Shown here: in pieces, positions 8,167-18,336 of the stretch | How the letters are laid out: every line of letters starts with the position of its first letter | How positions within the stretch are numbered: position 1 is the first letter of the stretch | Program-made: the position numbers and the translations under genes | The notes under the pieces: generated by a model | The model's database searches: none | What the model was told of the DNA's origin: nothing | The model's input: only the letters and a program-made list of their open reading frames with translations | DNA from: Salinicola salarius | GTDB lineage: Bacteria > Pseudomonadota > Gammaproteobacteria > Pseudomonadales > Halomonadaceae | NCBI RefSeq assembly: GCF_003206135.1 | Contig: NZ_PZJT01000002.1 | Span: forward strand, 46,480-110,479 | Direction of reading: 5' to 3' | Length of the DNA: 64,000 nucleotides

Positions 8167-9738
8167 ATGACCCCCGATAACAACATGCCGACGCCGCGTG
8201 GCCGGTTTGGCGATCCCGTCGTGCTGGTGCTGACCATCGGTTTCATCGTCGCCTTCGTGCTGCTTTCAGCCATTTCGCCGGGTGCCGTGACCGATGCCAT
8301 CGGAGCGGGCTTCACCTGGACAGCGAGCACCTTCGGCAGCTTTTTCCAGTTGCTGCTGCTGTTGACGTTCTTCATTGCCATCGGCGTGGCGCTCTCGCCA
8401 GCCGGCCGGGCGCGAGTTGGCGGTACGGATCGCCCCGAGATGAGCACGTTCAAGTGGATCTCGATCATTCTGTGTACGCTGCTGGCCGGTGGCGGCGTGT
8501 TCTTTGCGGCGGGCGAGCCGGTCTACCACTTCGTGGTCACGCCCCCTGCCTTCGATAGCGAGCCCAACTCCGCGGCTGCCGTACCCCATGCCCTGGCGCA
8601 GTCGTTCATGCACTGGGGCTTTTTGGCCTGGGCCGTGCTCGGCACGCTGCCGGCCATCGTGCTGGCACACCAGCATTATCATCGCGGCCTGCCGCTGCAG
8701 CCGCGCACGCTGCTGGCGCCGGTTCTTGGCGAGCGTCGTGTTCGCGGCATGCTGGGCAGCGTGGTCGATGCGGTCTGCGTCATCGCGCTGGTGGCGGGCA
8801 CGGTCGGGCCGATCGGCTTTCTCGCCACTCAGGTGAGCTTCGGCTTTCACGAGCTCTTCGGCCTGGCGGACGGCTACGGCACCCAACTGATCATCATGGC
8901 CGTGCTGGGCGCCGTCTACGTGACCTCAGCGGTCACGGGCATCGATCGCGGCATCCAGATCCTCAGCCGCTTCAACGTGATTCTGGCGATGGCTATCGCC
9001 GCGGTCATCCTGCTGTTCGGGCCGACCCAGTTTCTGGTCGATGCCTGGTTCCAGGGATTCGGCTCCTATCTGGGCTCGTTCTTCGAGATGGCGTCGATGA
9101 CCGCCCAGACCGCGCCGGGCTGGTGGATGAAGTGGTGGACGGTGTTCTTCTTTGCCTGGTTCATCGGTTATGCGCCGCTGATGGCGATCTTCGTGGCGCG
9201 GATCTCCAAGGGCCGCACCATTCGCGAGATGATCGTCGCGGTGGCGATCCTCGCGCCGTTGGCGACCACGGTGTGGTTCACGCTGCTCGGGGGTTCGGGC
9301 ATCTTCTATCAGCTTCAGGGGCTCATCGATCTCAGCGAGCCGCTGCAGAATTTCCGTTTCGATGTCGCCACGCTGACGGTGGCCCAGGCGCTGCCGGGTG
9401 GGGTGTTCATGGCGCTGGCAATCCTGCTGCTGACCACGATCTTCGTGGCGACCACGGGCGATTCGATGAGCTATGCCATTTCCGTGGTGTGCGCGGGGCA
9501 CGATGAGCCCACGCCGGCATTGCGCGCCTTCTGGGGCGTGGCGATGGCGTTGATGGCGGCGATCCTGCTGAAGATGGGCGCCGGCCAGATCAGCGTGCTC
9601 CAGCAGTTCATCGTCATCTCGGCGATACCCGTTTCCCTGGTGTTGCTGCCGACCCTGTGGCACGGGCCGAAATCCGCCTACGCGATGGCGCGGGAGCAGG
9701 GCCTGCTGGGCGATACGGTGAGCGCCGCTCGGGGCTGA
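8167..9738 (+). CDS. BCCT family transporter, copy 1 (altered aromatic box)
   Basis: The 523-residue protein has about 12 membrane segments and the BCCT layout: AAGEPVYHFV near residue 115, GTVGPIGFLATQ near 216 and ARISKGRTIREM near 344. BCCT carriers take up betaine, choline, carnitine or related compounds, often driven by Na+ or H+. The TM8 aromatic box, usually WxxFYWAWWISWSP, here reads WTVFFFAWFIGYAP, so several betaine-cage tryptophans are Phe or Tyr; substrate may differ from betaine. A close paralogue follows in tandem. The ATG at 8167 is the first in frame. A terminator follows at 9765. Confidence 0.9.
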   Translation: MTPDNNMPTPRGRFGDPVVLVLTIGFIVAFVLLSAISPGAVTDAIGAGFTWTASTFGSFFQLLLLLTFFIAIGVALSPAGRARVGGTDRPEMSTFKWISIILCTLLAGGGVFFAAGEPVYHFVVTPPAFDSEPNSAAAVPHALAQSFMHWGFLAWAVLGTLPAIVLAHQHYHRGLPLQPRTLLAPVLGERRVRGMLGSVVDAVCVIALVAGTVGPIGFLATQVSFGFHELFGLADGYGTQLIIMAVLGAVYVTSAVTGIDRGIQILSRFNVILAMAIAAVILLFGPTQFLVDAWFQGFGSYLGSFFEMASMTAQTAPGWWMKWWTVFFFAWFIGYAPLMAIFVARISKGRTIREMIVAVAILAPLATTVWFTLLGGSGIFYQLQGLIDLSEPLQNFRFDVATLTVAQALPGGVFMALAILLLTTIFVATTGDSMSYAISVVCAGHDEPTPALRAFWGVAMALMAAILLKMGAGQISVLQQFIVISAIPVSLVLLPTLWHGPKSAYAMAREQGLLGDTVSAARG

Positions 9739-9764
9739 CCGCGACCCCGGTTCGATCGATGCAT

Positions 9765-9796
9765 CGCCCCCGGCAGTCCGTTTTCCGGGGGCGTTT
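9765..9796 (+). terminator. Terminator after BCCT copy 1
   Basis: Arms CGCCCCCGG and CCGGGGGCG enclose an 11-nt loop and are followed by TTT. It separates the two tandem BCCT genes, so each probably has its own promoter. Confidence 0.8.
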
Positions 9797-9908
9797 CTCG
9801 TTTGCGTGAAAGCGTCTTCGCCGCCGACGACCGATCGATTCGATTTGCCGCTGCACTCGTGTATCTGTAGTGTGGCGCGCTTCATGCCTAAAGAACCCTC
9901 CCTTTGAT

Positions 9909-11486
9909 ATGACCTCTGACACCAACGTGCCATCGACGCAGGGTGGCCGTTTTGGCGATCCTGTCGTACTTGTTCTGACCATCGGTTTCATCCTGATATT
10001 TCTGTCGGCATCGGCGATCGCCCCCGAGACCGTTGCTCAGGTGATCGATGTCGCCTTTACCTGGTCCGCGAAAACCTTCGGCAGTCTTATCCAGCTTCTG
10101 ATGTTGCTGACGTTTTTCATCGCCATCGGCGTGGCGATCTCTCCGGCCGGGCGGGCGCGGATCGGCTCTCTGGACCGGCCCGACATGAGCACCTTCCGGT
10201 GGGTGTCGATCATCCTGTGCACGCTGCTGGCGGGCGGCGGCGTGTTCTTTGCCGCGGGCGAGCCGATCTATCATTTCGTGGTCACGCCGCCGGCGTTCGA
10301 TTCCCAGCCCGGCACCGCCGATGCCGTGCCGGATGCGCTGGCGCAGGCGTTCTTTCACTGGGGCTTCACCGGCTGGGCGATTCTCGGCACGCTGCCGGTG
10401 GCGATCCTGTCGCATCAGCACTACCAGCGCGGCATGCCGCTGCAGCCGAGAACCCTGCTGGCGCCGATGCTGGGCGACCGGCTGGCGCGCGGCGTTCTGG
10501 GGGGCGTGGTCGATGCGATCTGCGCCATCGCCGTGACTGCCGGCACGGTGGGGCCGCTGGGCTTTCTGGCGACCCAGGTCAGCTTCGGCCTGCACGATCT
10601 GTTCGGCTTTCCGGGCGGCTACGAGGTTCAACTGGCCATCCTGGCCGGGCTGGGGGCGATCTACGTAACCTCGGCGGTGACCGGGATCGATCGCGGCATT
10701 CAGTTCCTGAGCCGCCTGAACGTGATTCTGGCCATGGTGATCGGTGCGGCCATCCTGCTGTTCGGCCCGACGCAGTTCCTGGTCGACAGCTGGTTCCAGG
10801 GATTCGGCACCTATCTCGGCAGTTTCTTCGAGATGTCGGCGATGACCACGGTGACGGCGTCGCCGGACTGGATGAAGTGGTGGACGGTGTTCTTTTTCGC
10901 CTGGTTCATCGGCTTCGCGCCGCCCATGGCGATCTTCGTCACGCGGATCTCGCGAGGCCGCACGATCCGCGAGATGATCATCGCCACCGCCGTGCTGGCG
11001 CCGATCGTCACCACGGTCTGGTTCACCCTGCTGGGCGGCTCGGGCATCTTCTACGAGCTCCAGGGCGCGATCGATCTCAGCCAGCCGCTGCAGAACTTCG
11101 AGTTCGACGTGGCGACCCTGACGGTGGCCCAGGCGCTGCCGGGCGGCGCGTGGATGGCGCTGGCGATCCTGGTGCTGACGACGATCTTCGTCGCCACGAC
11201 CGGAGATTCGATGAGCTATGCCGTCTCCGTGGTGTGTGCCGGTAACGACAATCCGGGCTCCGCGCTGCGGGCGTTCTGGGGCATCGTCTTCGCGCTGATG
11301 GCGGCGATTCTGCTGGGGATGGGCGAAGGGCAGGTCAGCGTGCTGCAGCAGTTCGTGGTGATCCCCGCCGTACCGGTCGCGCTGGTGCTGATACCGACTC
11401 TGTGGCACGGGCCAAAGGCGGCCTACGCGATGGCGAGAGCGCAGGGCGTGCTGGACGACTCACGCAGCGCGCCGGCACCGCACTGA
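9909..11486 (+). CDS. BCCT family transporter, copy 2 (tandem paralogue)
   Basis: The 525-residue product is highly similar to the preceding BCCT protein over its whole length, differing mainly in the N- and C-terminal tails. It shares AAGEPIYHFV, GTVGPLGFLATQ and TRISRGRTIREM. Its aromatic box reads WTVFFFAWFIGFAP, with the same loss of tryptophans and a further Tyr to Phe change. The ATG at 9909 aligns with the start of copy 1; an upstream GTG/ATG region only adds a poor extension. The pair arose by tandem duplication. Divergence in the box hints at different substrate or affinity. Confidence 0.9.
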   Translation: MTSDTNVPSTQGGRFGDPVVLVLTIGFILIFLSASAIAPETVAQVIDVAFTWSAKTFGSLIQLLMLLTFFIAIGVAISPAGRARIGSLDRPDMSTFRWVSIILCTLLAGGGVFFAAGEPIYHFVVTPPAFDSQPGTADAVPDALAQAFFHWGFTGWAILGTLPVAILSHQHYQRGMPLQPRTLLAPMLGDRLARGVLGGVVDAICAIAVTAGTVGPLGFLATQVSFGLHDLFGFPGGYEVQLAILAGLGAIYVTSAVTGIDRGIQFLSRLNVILAMVIGAAILLFGPTQFLVDSWFQGFGTYLGSFFEMSAMTTVTASPDWMKWWTVFFFAWFIGFAPPMAIFVTRISRGRTIREMIIATAVLAPIVTTVWFTLLGGSGIFYELQGAIDLSQPLQNFEFDVATLTVAQALPGGAWMALAILVLTTIFVATTGDSMSYAVSVVCAGNDNPGSALRAFWGIVFALMAAILLGMGEGQVSVLQQFVVIPAVPVALVLIPTLWHGPKAAYAMARAQGVLDDSRSAPAPH

Positions 11487-11513
11487 CGCCGTCTCCAATG
11501 CCGGAAAAGACGA

Positions 11514-11546
11514 CGCCCCCGACGGAGAGCCTCCGTCGGGGGCGTT
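11514..11546. terminator. Bidirectional terminator between BCCT copy 2 and hsp20
   Basis: A perfect 14-bp stem (CGCCCCCGACGGAG and its complement) closes a 3-nt loop. TT follows on the plus side and TCTTTTCC on the minus side, so it can serve both converging genes. Confidence 0.85.
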
Positions 11547-11600
11547 GCGGTCTACTCGGCCGCCATTGGCTCGGCGGCCGGCCTTATACGATCACACGGT

Positions 11601-12074
11601 TCAGGCCGTGACCGTCTCGGCGGTCGATGACGTCTCGGTCAGGCGGCGCTGGCTGCCGTTGATCGGGATCTGCCGCGGGCGCTGCTCTTCGGGCACGACG
11701 CGGAGCAGATCGACGATCAGCAGGCCGTTCTCGAGCCGGGCGCCCTGGACCTCGATATTCTCGTCGAGCCGGAACGACAGCTTGAAGGCGCGCTGGGCGA
11801 TGCCCTGATGCAGATACTGCACCTTGTCGTCCTCCTGGCGCTCGCCCTTGCCGGCGGTAATCGTCAGCACGCGCTTCTCGACGTTGACATCGAGCTCCTG
11901 CTCGGCGAAACCCGCCGTGGCCACGGCGATACGGTAGTCGTTCTCGCCATGTTTCTCGACGTTGTACGGCGGGTAGCTGGGCACGTCGTTCTGCATCGCG
12001 GACTCGAACAGATCGTTGAGACGGTCGAAGCCCACGGAGCGACGGAACAGCGGAGAGAGTGACAGTGTGTTCAT
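11601..12074 (-). CDS. Small heat-shock protein Hsp20 (IbpA-like)
   Basis: This 157-residue alpha-crystallin domain protein matches IbpA/IbpB: the N-terminus has SVGFDRLNDLFE, the core has PPYNVEKHGENDYRIAVA and AQRAFKLSFRL, and the C-terminus carries an IxI-type RQIPING. Such proteins bind unfolding proteins and hold them for DnaK/ClpB. AGGAGG lies upstream of the ATG. A sigma-32-type promoter sits about 190 nt upstream, leaving a long leader; in related genes this leader is an RNA thermometer (ROSE), but I did not establish that fold here. Confidence 0.93.
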   Translation of the reverse strand: MNTLSLSPLFRRSVGFDRLNDLFESAMQNDVPSYPPYNVEKHGENDYRIAVATAGFAEQELDVNVEKRVLTITAGKGERQEDDKVQYLHQGIAQRAFKLSFRLDENIEVQGARLENGLLIVDLLRVVPEEQRPRQIPINGSQRRLTETSSTAETVTA

Positions 12075-12432
12075 GGTACTAACCTCCTGATTGACAGCGA
12101 AGTCCGGAAATACGTCATTACATGTACGCCTTGCGCTTTCTCCCGCTCGGCGGGGTATGGCGGTATTTCCGTGGTCTACGCAGACCCGCTTGGCGGCATC
12201 TGCCGTCGAGGGGAGTGGCGCATCGACGATGCCGTCCTGAGTTGCCCGCTCGACATTATGTTAAATAGGGCCGTCGAATCCGTTTTCAAGCGGTCGATGC
12301 AAAAATTCGTGAAAGCGAATCCGCCAAAAAACCGATAAGGCCCGAAACCGGCGTGGTTGCCGGTCTCGAGCGCTATATGGAGATGCCGGAGCGGGTTTCA
12401 AGTGTCCGCTGTCGGTGGGAGATCGACTCGAT
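12075..12432 (-). other. hsp20 leader and gap to the TraB-like gene
   Basis: No gene is supported. Reading on the minus strand it holds the sigma-32-type promoter (12263-12290) and an approximately 180-nt leader running to hsp20. The leader contains complementary GC-rich blocks near 12125-12190 that could mask the ribosome site. Confidence 0.5.
12263..12290 (-). promoter_or_regulatory. Sigma-32 (heat-shock) promoter of hsp20
   Basis: On the minus strand CTTGAA, 14 nt, then CCCTATTT closely fits the RpoH consensus (CTTGAA, 13-15 nt, CCCATnT). It points into hsp20. Confidence 0.85.
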
Positions 12433-13647
12433 CTAGCCGAACAGCTGCCCGGCGATGCGCAGCCCGGCGACCCAGGTCGCGATGGCGGAGCCGAGGCTCG
12501 AGAGCAGGAAGACCAGCAGCGTACGGGCGACCCGGTTGCGCCACCAGCCGCGCCAGTGGCTGACGTCGCTGCGTAGCCGCGAGAAGTCGCCGACGGTGGG
12601 GCGGCGCAGGTAGAGCTCGACCCCGGCGGTCACGAAGCCGACGCCGATCGTCGGGTTGAGCGAGGTCAGCGGCGCGCCGACGAAGGCTGCGGCGATCGTC
12701 AGCGGGTGGCCCAGCGCGATCAGCGCGCCCAGGGCGGAGAAGCTGCCGTTGATCAGCACCCATTCGCCCACCAGCGACCAGCCGAGGGAGGTATCGCGGC
12801 TGAAGCCGATGGCGAAGCCGGTCAGCACCAGCGCGACGATCACCCAGGGAATCGCTTTCCACCAGCGCGAACGGGGCGCGGTCGACTCCAGATTGGCGCG
12901 TTCCTGGATCACGGCATCCAGCGCCGGCGGATGGCGATTCAGGGTCTCGAGGTGATCCTTCATGCCCTTGAGATGGCCGGCGCCGATCACCACCAGCACG
13001 CGCTTCGATTCGCCGTCGGGCAGTTCCTCGATCAGCTTGAGCGCCATGTAGCGGTCGCGCTCGGTAATCAAGGGTTCGTAAAGCGTCTGGGACTGTTCGG
13101 CGAACTCGGCGAAGGTGGATTCGAGCACGTCGCCCTGCTTGAGTTTCTCGATCTCCTCGCTGGAGACTTTCTGCCGCGACAGCACGCTGCCCAGCAGCCC
13201 GGAGATCAGGCTGAAGCGCTTGTACCAGGGCACGTTCTGGTAGATGCGCTTGAGGGTGACGCCGATCTCGCGGTCGATCAGGTAGAGCGGCAGCCCCGCC
13301 CGCTGGGTCTCCTTGACCGCCGTGCGCATTTCCGCGCCGGGTTCGATCCCGGACTGTTCGGCCACGCGCTGCTGGAAGGCGCCCAGCGCGAGGCTGGCGG
13401 CGACCATGCCCGCCTTGCCCTGCTTGAGCACCTGAAACAGATCGAGCTTGGCCATGGCGTTGGGCTGGACCAGGCTCTGGTGGCGGGAGGTGCAGAGTTC
13501 GATCGCGACGGCGTCGAATTCGCCGGAGCGAATCAGTTCGCGAACCTCGTCGGCGCTGGCCTGGGAAACGTGGGCGGTGCCCAGAAGCGTCAGGTGGTGA
13601 TCGGCGAGCTCGGCGGTCTCGCGAGGTCCGGCGGCGGTGTCAGACAT
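12433..13647 (-). CDS. TraB/PrgY-type membrane protein
   Basis: The 404-residue protein starts with the TraB hallmark LLGTAHVS (residues 21-28), followed by VAIELCTSR, and has VLVVIGAGHLKGM in the middle, the second conserved GxxH block. The C-terminal third has three or four membrane helices. TraB/PrgY proteins are named for blocking pheromone signalling in enterococci and have a Tiki-like fold; a role in Gram-negatives is unknown, possibly membrane-bound peptidase. It sits alone, downstream of a short promoter gap. Confidence 0.85.
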   Translation of the reverse strand: MSDTAAGPRETAELADHHLTLLGTAHVSQASADEVRELIRSGEFDAVAIELCTSRHQSLVQPNAMAKLDLFQVLKQGKAGMVAASLALGAFQQRVAEQSGIEPGAEMRTAVKETQRAGLPLYLIDREIGVTLKRIYQNVPWYKRFSLISGLLGSVLSRQKVSSEEIEKLKQGDVLESTFAEFAEQSQTLYEPLITERDRYMALKLIEELPDGESKRVLVVIGAGHLKGMKDHLETLNRHPPALDAVIQERANLESTAPRSRWWKAIPWVIVALVLTGFAIGFSRDTSLGWSLVGEWVLINGSFSALGALIALGHPLTIAAAFVGAPLTSLNPTIGVGFVTAGVELYLRRPTVGDFSRLRSDVSHWRGWWRNRVARTLLVFLLSSLGSAIATWVAGLRIAGQLFG

Positions 13648-13791
13648 CTAGGGGCGTTCCAAGACTGAAAGGACTGAAGGATAGTCGTCCCATATTGCAC
13701 GTCACGCCGCCAATTCCAAGCCGTGGGCACGGAAAACCCATCGCGGACACCGAAAACGGCTCGGTGATGGCGGCGCTGGCCCGGTTGCCGG

Positions 13792-15036
13792 TCAATCGCT
13801 CCCGGCGAGGCGTGCCCGGGCGCGGGGCGAACGGCAGGCCGCGGCGGTAAACAGCACGTCGGTGGAGGAGTTGAGCGCGGTCTCGGTGGAGTCCTGAATC
13901 ACGCTGATGACGAAGCCGATCGCGACGACCTGCATGGCGACGTCCGCCGAGATGCCGAACAGGCTGGCGGCCATCGGGATCAGCAGCAGGGAGCCGCCGG
14001 CCACGCCGGAAACGCCGCACGCCGCCAGTGCCGAGACGATGCACAGCAGGAACGCCGTGGCGAAGTCCACGCCGATGCCCAGGGTGTTGGCGGCAGCCAG
14101 CGTCATCACCGTGATGGTGATCGCCGCGCCGGACATGTTGATCGTGGCGCCCAGCGGGATCGAGACGGAGTAGGTGTCCGGATGCAGGTCGAGCCGTTCG
14201 CACAGCGCCATGTTGACCGGAATGTTCGCCGCGCTGCTGCGGGTGAAAAACGCGGTGATGGCACTGCCGCGCAGGCAGGCGAAGACCAGCGGATAGGGGT
14301 TGCGGCGCGTGTAGAGGAACACGATCAGGGGGTTGGTCACCAGCGCCACGAAGACCATGCAGCCGAGCAGCACTGCCAGCAGTTGGGCGTAATCCGCCAG
14401 GGCGCTCATGCCGGTCGAGGCGAAGGTGTTGGCGACCAGCCCGAAGATGCCCAGCGGGGCGAGGCGAATCACCCAGCGCACCAGCCCGGAGATCGCATCC
14501 GACACGTCGGCCAGCGCCCGGCGCGTGGTGTCGCTGGCGTTACGCAGCAGCAGCCCGAGCCCTACCGCCCAGGCCAGGATGCCGATGAAATTGGCCTCGA
14601 TCAGCGCATGGACCGGATTGTCCACCGCGCTCATGGCCAGGTTGCGCAGGATCTCGGCAATGCCGGTCGGCGGCGTGCCATCGGCTCTGGGAGCGTCGAT
14701 GATCAGCGAGGTCGGAAAGAGAAAACTCGCCGTCACGGCGACCAGTGCAGCGACCAGCGTGCCGATCAGATAGAGCATCAGCACCCCGCGCACCTGGGTC
14801 GGCTGGCCGCGCTGATGGCTGGCGATGGCCGCCATTACCAGCACGAACACCAGAATCGGCGCGACCGCCTTGAGCGCGCCGATGAAGAGATCGCCCAGAA
14901 TGGCGAACGACGCGGCGGTCGACGGCGCCAGCGAGGCCAGGACCAGGCCCGCCACGATGCCGATCAGGATCTGAGGAATGAGCCCGATGCGAGGCAGGCG
15001 CGAGGAAGCGGTTCGGGTGTCGGAACTGGCGGACAT
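13792..15036 (-). CDS. sstT: Serine/threonine:Na+ symporter SstT
   Basis: The 414-residue product has exactly the length of E. coli SstT and belongs to the dicarboxylate/amino acid:cation symporter family. Eight membrane helices and two re-entrant loops are visible. The first loop carries [11 protein letters not shown] and helix 7 has [13 protein letters not shown], the NMDGT-like motif modified as in Sst[15 protein letters not shown] forms the second loop. It imports L-serine and L-threonine with Na+, suited to a halophile. It is transcribed alone. Confidence 0.93.
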   Translation of the reverse strand: MSASSDTRTASSRLPRIGLIPQILIGIVAGLVLASLAPSTAASFAILGDLFIGALKAVAPILVFVLVMAAIASHQRGQPTQVRGVLMLYLIGTLVAALVAVTASFLFPTSLIIDAPRADGTPPTGIAEILRNLAMSAVDNPVHALIEANFIGILAWAVGLGLLLRNASDTTRRALADVSDAISGLVRWVIRLAPLGIFGLVANTFASTGMSALADYAQLLAVLLGCMVFVALVTNPLIVFLYTRRNPYPLVFACLRGSAITAFFTRSSAANIPVNMALCERLDLHPDTYSVSIPLGATINMSGAAITITVMTLAAANTLGIGVDFATAFLLCIVSALAACGVSGVAGGSLLLIPMAASLFGISADVAMQVVAIGFVISVIQDSTETALNSSTDVLFTAAACRSPRARARLAGSD

Positions 15037-15197
15037 GACTCTCTCTTATGACTCTTGCTTGAGGATACCGAGATGGGATGGCAGCGTAGCCACGAAGGGC
15101 GGCATTCTATCATCGCTGCCGGCGCGACACTCGCCGGAAACCCTGCCCGGCGCGCGATCCCTGGTGGCATCGACCAGCGCGGCAGCGGATTGGTGGT

Positions 15198-15263
15198 GAA
15201 AAAACGATGGATTTCGGGGAAACGATGGATTCGAGAAGCGGGGAAATGGATTCGAGAAGAGGG
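15198..15263. repeat. Three imperfect tandem repeats upstream of sstT
   Basis: Units of 21-24 bp share AAACGATGGATTCGAGAAG-type cores (15198-15218, 15219-15242, 15243-15263). They lie between the trkH stop and the sstT start. Confidence 0.7.
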
Positions 15264-15280
15264 GAGTGAGCGCCGGCCGC

Positions 15281-16753
15281 TCAGCGACGCCAGAAGGCCG
15301 GCGTGAACAGTACCAGAATGGTGAAGATCTCGAGGCGCCCCAGCATCATCGCCAGCACCAGGATCCATTTGGCGGCACTGGGGATGTCGCCGTAATCGGT
15401 CGAGACATCACCGAGCCCCGGGCCCAGGTTGTTGAGTGCCGAGCCGATCGCCGACCACGCCGTCACCTGATCGAGCCCGGTGGCGAGCAGGGCCAGCAGC
15501 ATCACCACAAACAGCATCATGTAGACAGAGAAGAATCCCCACACGGCTTCGGCGACCCCCTCGGAAATGCGCATCTTGCCGACCTTGACGGCGAACACGG
15601 CGTTGGGGTGGATCAGGCGGTGAATCTCGCGAATACCCTGTTTCAGGATCAGCAGGATACGAATCACCTTCATGCCACCGCCCGCGGACCCCGAACAGGC
15701 GCCGACGAAAGCCGCCATGAACAGCAAGATCGGCAACACGCCGGGCCACAGCGTGAAGTCGGCCACGCTGAAGCCCGAGGTGGTCGCCACCGAGACCGCC
15801 TCGAACAGCCCGTGGCGGATGCCGGTGGCATCGTGATAGGTGCCGGTGGCGAATAACGTGATGACGGTGATGGCGATCAGCAGGCCCAGGAAGGTCACGA
15901 AGAAGCGAAATTCCGGATCGCGGATGTACTGCAGCAGGCGCCGCTCGCGCCACACCGCGAAGTGCAGGCCGAAGCTGACCGAGGAGACGGTCATGAAGAA
16001 CACGCAGATCATCTCGATGGTGGTGCTGTCGAAGTGGCCGATGCTGGCGTCGTAGGTGGAGAACCCGCCGACGGCCACGGTGGCGAAGCTGTGGCCGATG
16101 GCATCGAACCAGTTCATGCCGGCCGCCCAGTAGGCCAGCGCGCACCCCACGGTCAGGATCACGTAGATGTACCACAGCGCCTTGGCCGTCTCGGTGATTC
16201 GCGGCGTCAGCTTGGAGTCCTTCAGCGGGCCGGGGATCTCGGTCCGATAGAGCTGCATGCCGCCGATGCCCAGCGTCGGCAGAATCGCCACCGCGAGCAC
16301 GACGATCCCCATCCCGCCCAGCCACTGGAGCTGCTGGCGGTAGAAGCGAATCGACGCCGGCAGGTGATCGATGCCGCTGAGAACGGTCGCCCCGGTCGTG
16401 GTGAGCCCGGAAAACGACTCGAACACCGCATCGGTGAACGACATCGACGGCGCTTCGGAGACCATGAAGGGAATCGTCCCGAACAGTCCGAGAACGCTCC
16501 AGAACAGCACCGTGATGAGGAAACCGTCGCGGGTGCGCAGCTCGCGCTTGGCCTTCCGGTTGGGCCAGTAGAGCAGCGCGCCAGTGACGATCGAGATCGC
16601 CATGCCGGCGCCGAAGGCATACCAGTTGCCATCGTGGTAGATCCGGGCGATGACCATGGGCGGTACCATGGTCAGGCTGAACAGCATCAGCAGCAGGCCG
16701 ACGATGCGAAGAATGACCAGCAGGCTCACGGAAACTCGCTCCCTACCGGCCAA
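15281..16753 (-). CDS. trkH: Trk potassium uptake channel subunit TrkH
   Basis: The 490-residue protein has the TrkH/KtrB fold of four M1-P-M2 repeats. Filter-like glycine motifs are visible: TTTGATVL (about 117), ATVAVGGFS (about 227), TTSGFSVAD (about 327) and NNLGPGLGD near 440. It forms the K+-translocating pore in the inner membrane and works with TrkA, encoded just upstream with a 31-bp gap. K+ uptake is the first response to osmotic upshock in halophiles. Paralogue TrkI is possible, but linkage to trkA favours TrkH. Confidence 0.93.
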   Translation of the reverse strand: MAGRERVSVSLLVILRIVGLLLMLFSLTMVPPMVIARIYHDGNWYAFGAGMAISIVTGALLYWPNRKAKRELRTRDGFLITVLFWSVLGLFGTIPFMVSEAPSMSFTDAVFESFSGLTTTGATVLSGIDHLPASIRFYRQQLQWLGGMGIVVLAVAILPTLGIGGMQLYRTEIPGPLKDSKLTPRITETAKALWYIYVILTVGCALAYWAAGMNWFDAIGHSFATVAVGGFSTYDASIGHFDSTTIEMICVFFMTVSSVSFGLHFAVWRERRLLQYIRDPEFRFFVTFLGLLIAITVITLFATGTYHDATGIRHGLFEAVSVATTSGFSVADFTLWPGVLPILLFMAAFVGACSGSAGGGMKVIRILLILKQGIREIHRLIHPNAVFAVKVGKMRISEGVAEAVWGFFSVYMMLFVVMLLALLATGLDQVTAWSAIGSALNNLGPGLGDVSTDYGDIPSAAKWILVLAMMLGRLEIFTILVLFTPAFWRR

Positions 16754-16784
16754 CGCGGGCGGGCTGTGCCGAAGGTGTCGAACA

Positions 16785-18158
16785 TCAGAAAAAGGTCAGG
16801 CCGACTTGGAATAGCCGCTCGACATCGCGAATGCGGCGCTTGTCGATCACGAACAGGATCAGGTGGTCGCCGGTCTCGATCATGACGTCGTCATGAGCGA
16901 TCAGGACCTCCTTGCCCCGTACGATGGCGCCGATACTGGTCCCGCTGGGCAGGTCGACTTCGCCGATGGTGCGGCCGACCACGCGAGAGGAGCGCTTGTC
17001 ACCGTGGGCGATGGCTTCGATCGCCTCCGCCGCGCCGCGACGCAGCGAATGCACGTTGACGATATCGCCTCGGCGCACGTGGGTGAGCAGGCTGCCGATG
17101 GTGGTCTGCTGCGGCGAGATGGCGATATCGATCTCGCCGCCCTGGACCAGATCCACGTAGGCGGCATTGTTGATCAGCGTCAGCACCTTCTTGGCGCCGA
17201 GGCGCTTGGCCAGCATCGACGACATGATGTTGACCTCGTCGTCGTTGGTCAGCGCGCAGTAGATGTCGCAATCCTCGATGTTCTCCTCGAGCATCAGCCG
17301 CTTGCTGGTGGCGCTGCCGTGCAGGACCACGGTGCGGTCGAGCTTTTCGGAGAGGGTGCCGCAGCGGCCGAGATCATGCTCGATGATCTTGACCTGGTGC
17401 TTGTGTTCCAGCGTTTCCGCCAGGCGCTCGCCGATGTTGCCGCCCCCGGCGATCAGCACGCGGCGGAAGTCGCGGTCGACCTTGCGCAGCTCGCCCATCA
17501 CGGTGCGGATATCGCGCCGCGCGGCGATGAAGAAGACCTCGTCGTCCGCTTCGATGACGGTGTCGCCGGTGGGAATGATCGGCCGGTCGCGGCGGTAGAT
17601 CGCCGCCACGCGGGTATCGATGTCAGGCATGTGGCGCCGCAGAAAGCCGAGTTCCTGCCCCACCAGCGGGCCGCCGTAGTAGGCCTTGACCGCCACCAGC
17701 TGGGCCAGGCCGCCGGCGAAGTCGAGCACCTGCAGCGCGCCGGGGTATTCGATCAGACGGCGGATATGGTCTGTCACCACCTGCTCCGGGCTGATCAGCA
17801 CGTCCACCGGAATGGCGTCGTTGGAGAACAGGCTCTTGCGCGTCAGGTAAGCCGTCGAGCGCACGCGGCCGATCTTGGTCGGCGTGCGGAACAGCGTATG
17901 CGCGACCTGGCAGGCGACCATGTTGATCTCGTCGGAACTGGTCACCGCGATCAGCATGTCGGCGTCTTCGCCGCCGGCCTGACGCAGAATGTTGGGGTAG
18001 GACGCGGTACCGATCACCGTCCGGATGTCGAGACGGTTCTGCAATTCGCGCAGCCGCTCCTCGTTGATATCCACGACCGTGATGTCGTTCTCTTCATTGG
18101 CCAGATGTTCGGCCAACGTGCCGCCGACCTGACCGGCACCCAGAATAATAATTTTCAT
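16785..18158 (-). CDS. trkA: Trk system K+ uptake regulatory subunit TrkA
   Basis: The 457-residue protein contains two RCK units. Each begins with a Rossmann nucleotide-binding loop: [16 protein letters not shown] (residues 3-18) and [17 protein letters not shown] (around 234-250), each followed by a TrkA-C domain. It binds NAD(H)/ATP on the cytoplasmic side and gates TrkH, its downstream neighbour. Length matches E. coli TrkA (458). Confidence 0.96.
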   Translation of the reverse strand: MKIIILGAGQVGGTLAEHLANEENDITVVDINEERLRELQNRLDIRTVIGTASYPNILRQAGGEDADMLIAVTSSDEINMVACQVAHTLFRTPTKIGRVRSTAYLTRKSLFSNDAIPVDVLISPEQVVTDHIRRLIEYPGALQVLDFAGGLAQLVAVKAYYGGPLVGQELGFLRRHMPDIDTRVAAIYRRDRPIIPTGDTVIEADDEVFFIAARRDIRTVMGELRKVDRDFRRVLIAGGGNIGERLAETLEHKHQVKIIEHDLGRCGTLSEKLDRTVVLHGSATSKRLMLEENIEDCDIYCALTNDDEVNIMSSMLAKRLGAKKVLTLINNAAYVDLVQGGEIDIAISPQQTTIGSLLTHVRRGDIVNVHSLRRGAAEAIEAIAHGDKRSSRVVGRTIGEVDLPSGTSIGAIVRGKEVLIAHDDVMIETGDHLILFVIDKRRIRDVERLFQVGLTFF

Positions 18159-18336
18159 GCCAAACCATCACGGAAATACGGCGTACCGCCTGCCAGTTTA
18201 CCCGGCGCCGGAAAACCGGGGCGAAACCCGCCGGGCGCCGAAATCAGCGCGTAGCATAACGAGGTGGACGACCGAATGACAGGGCCGCGGGCGACATCGC
18301 GCCGGCGGCCCCGAGTCGTATCCAGTGCAGCGTCAT

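Noticed and set aside
9888..11408. 506-residue open frame antisense to BCCT copy 2
   Set aside because: Rich in Arg, His, Gln and Asp with no fold; a codon-bias shadow of the transporter.
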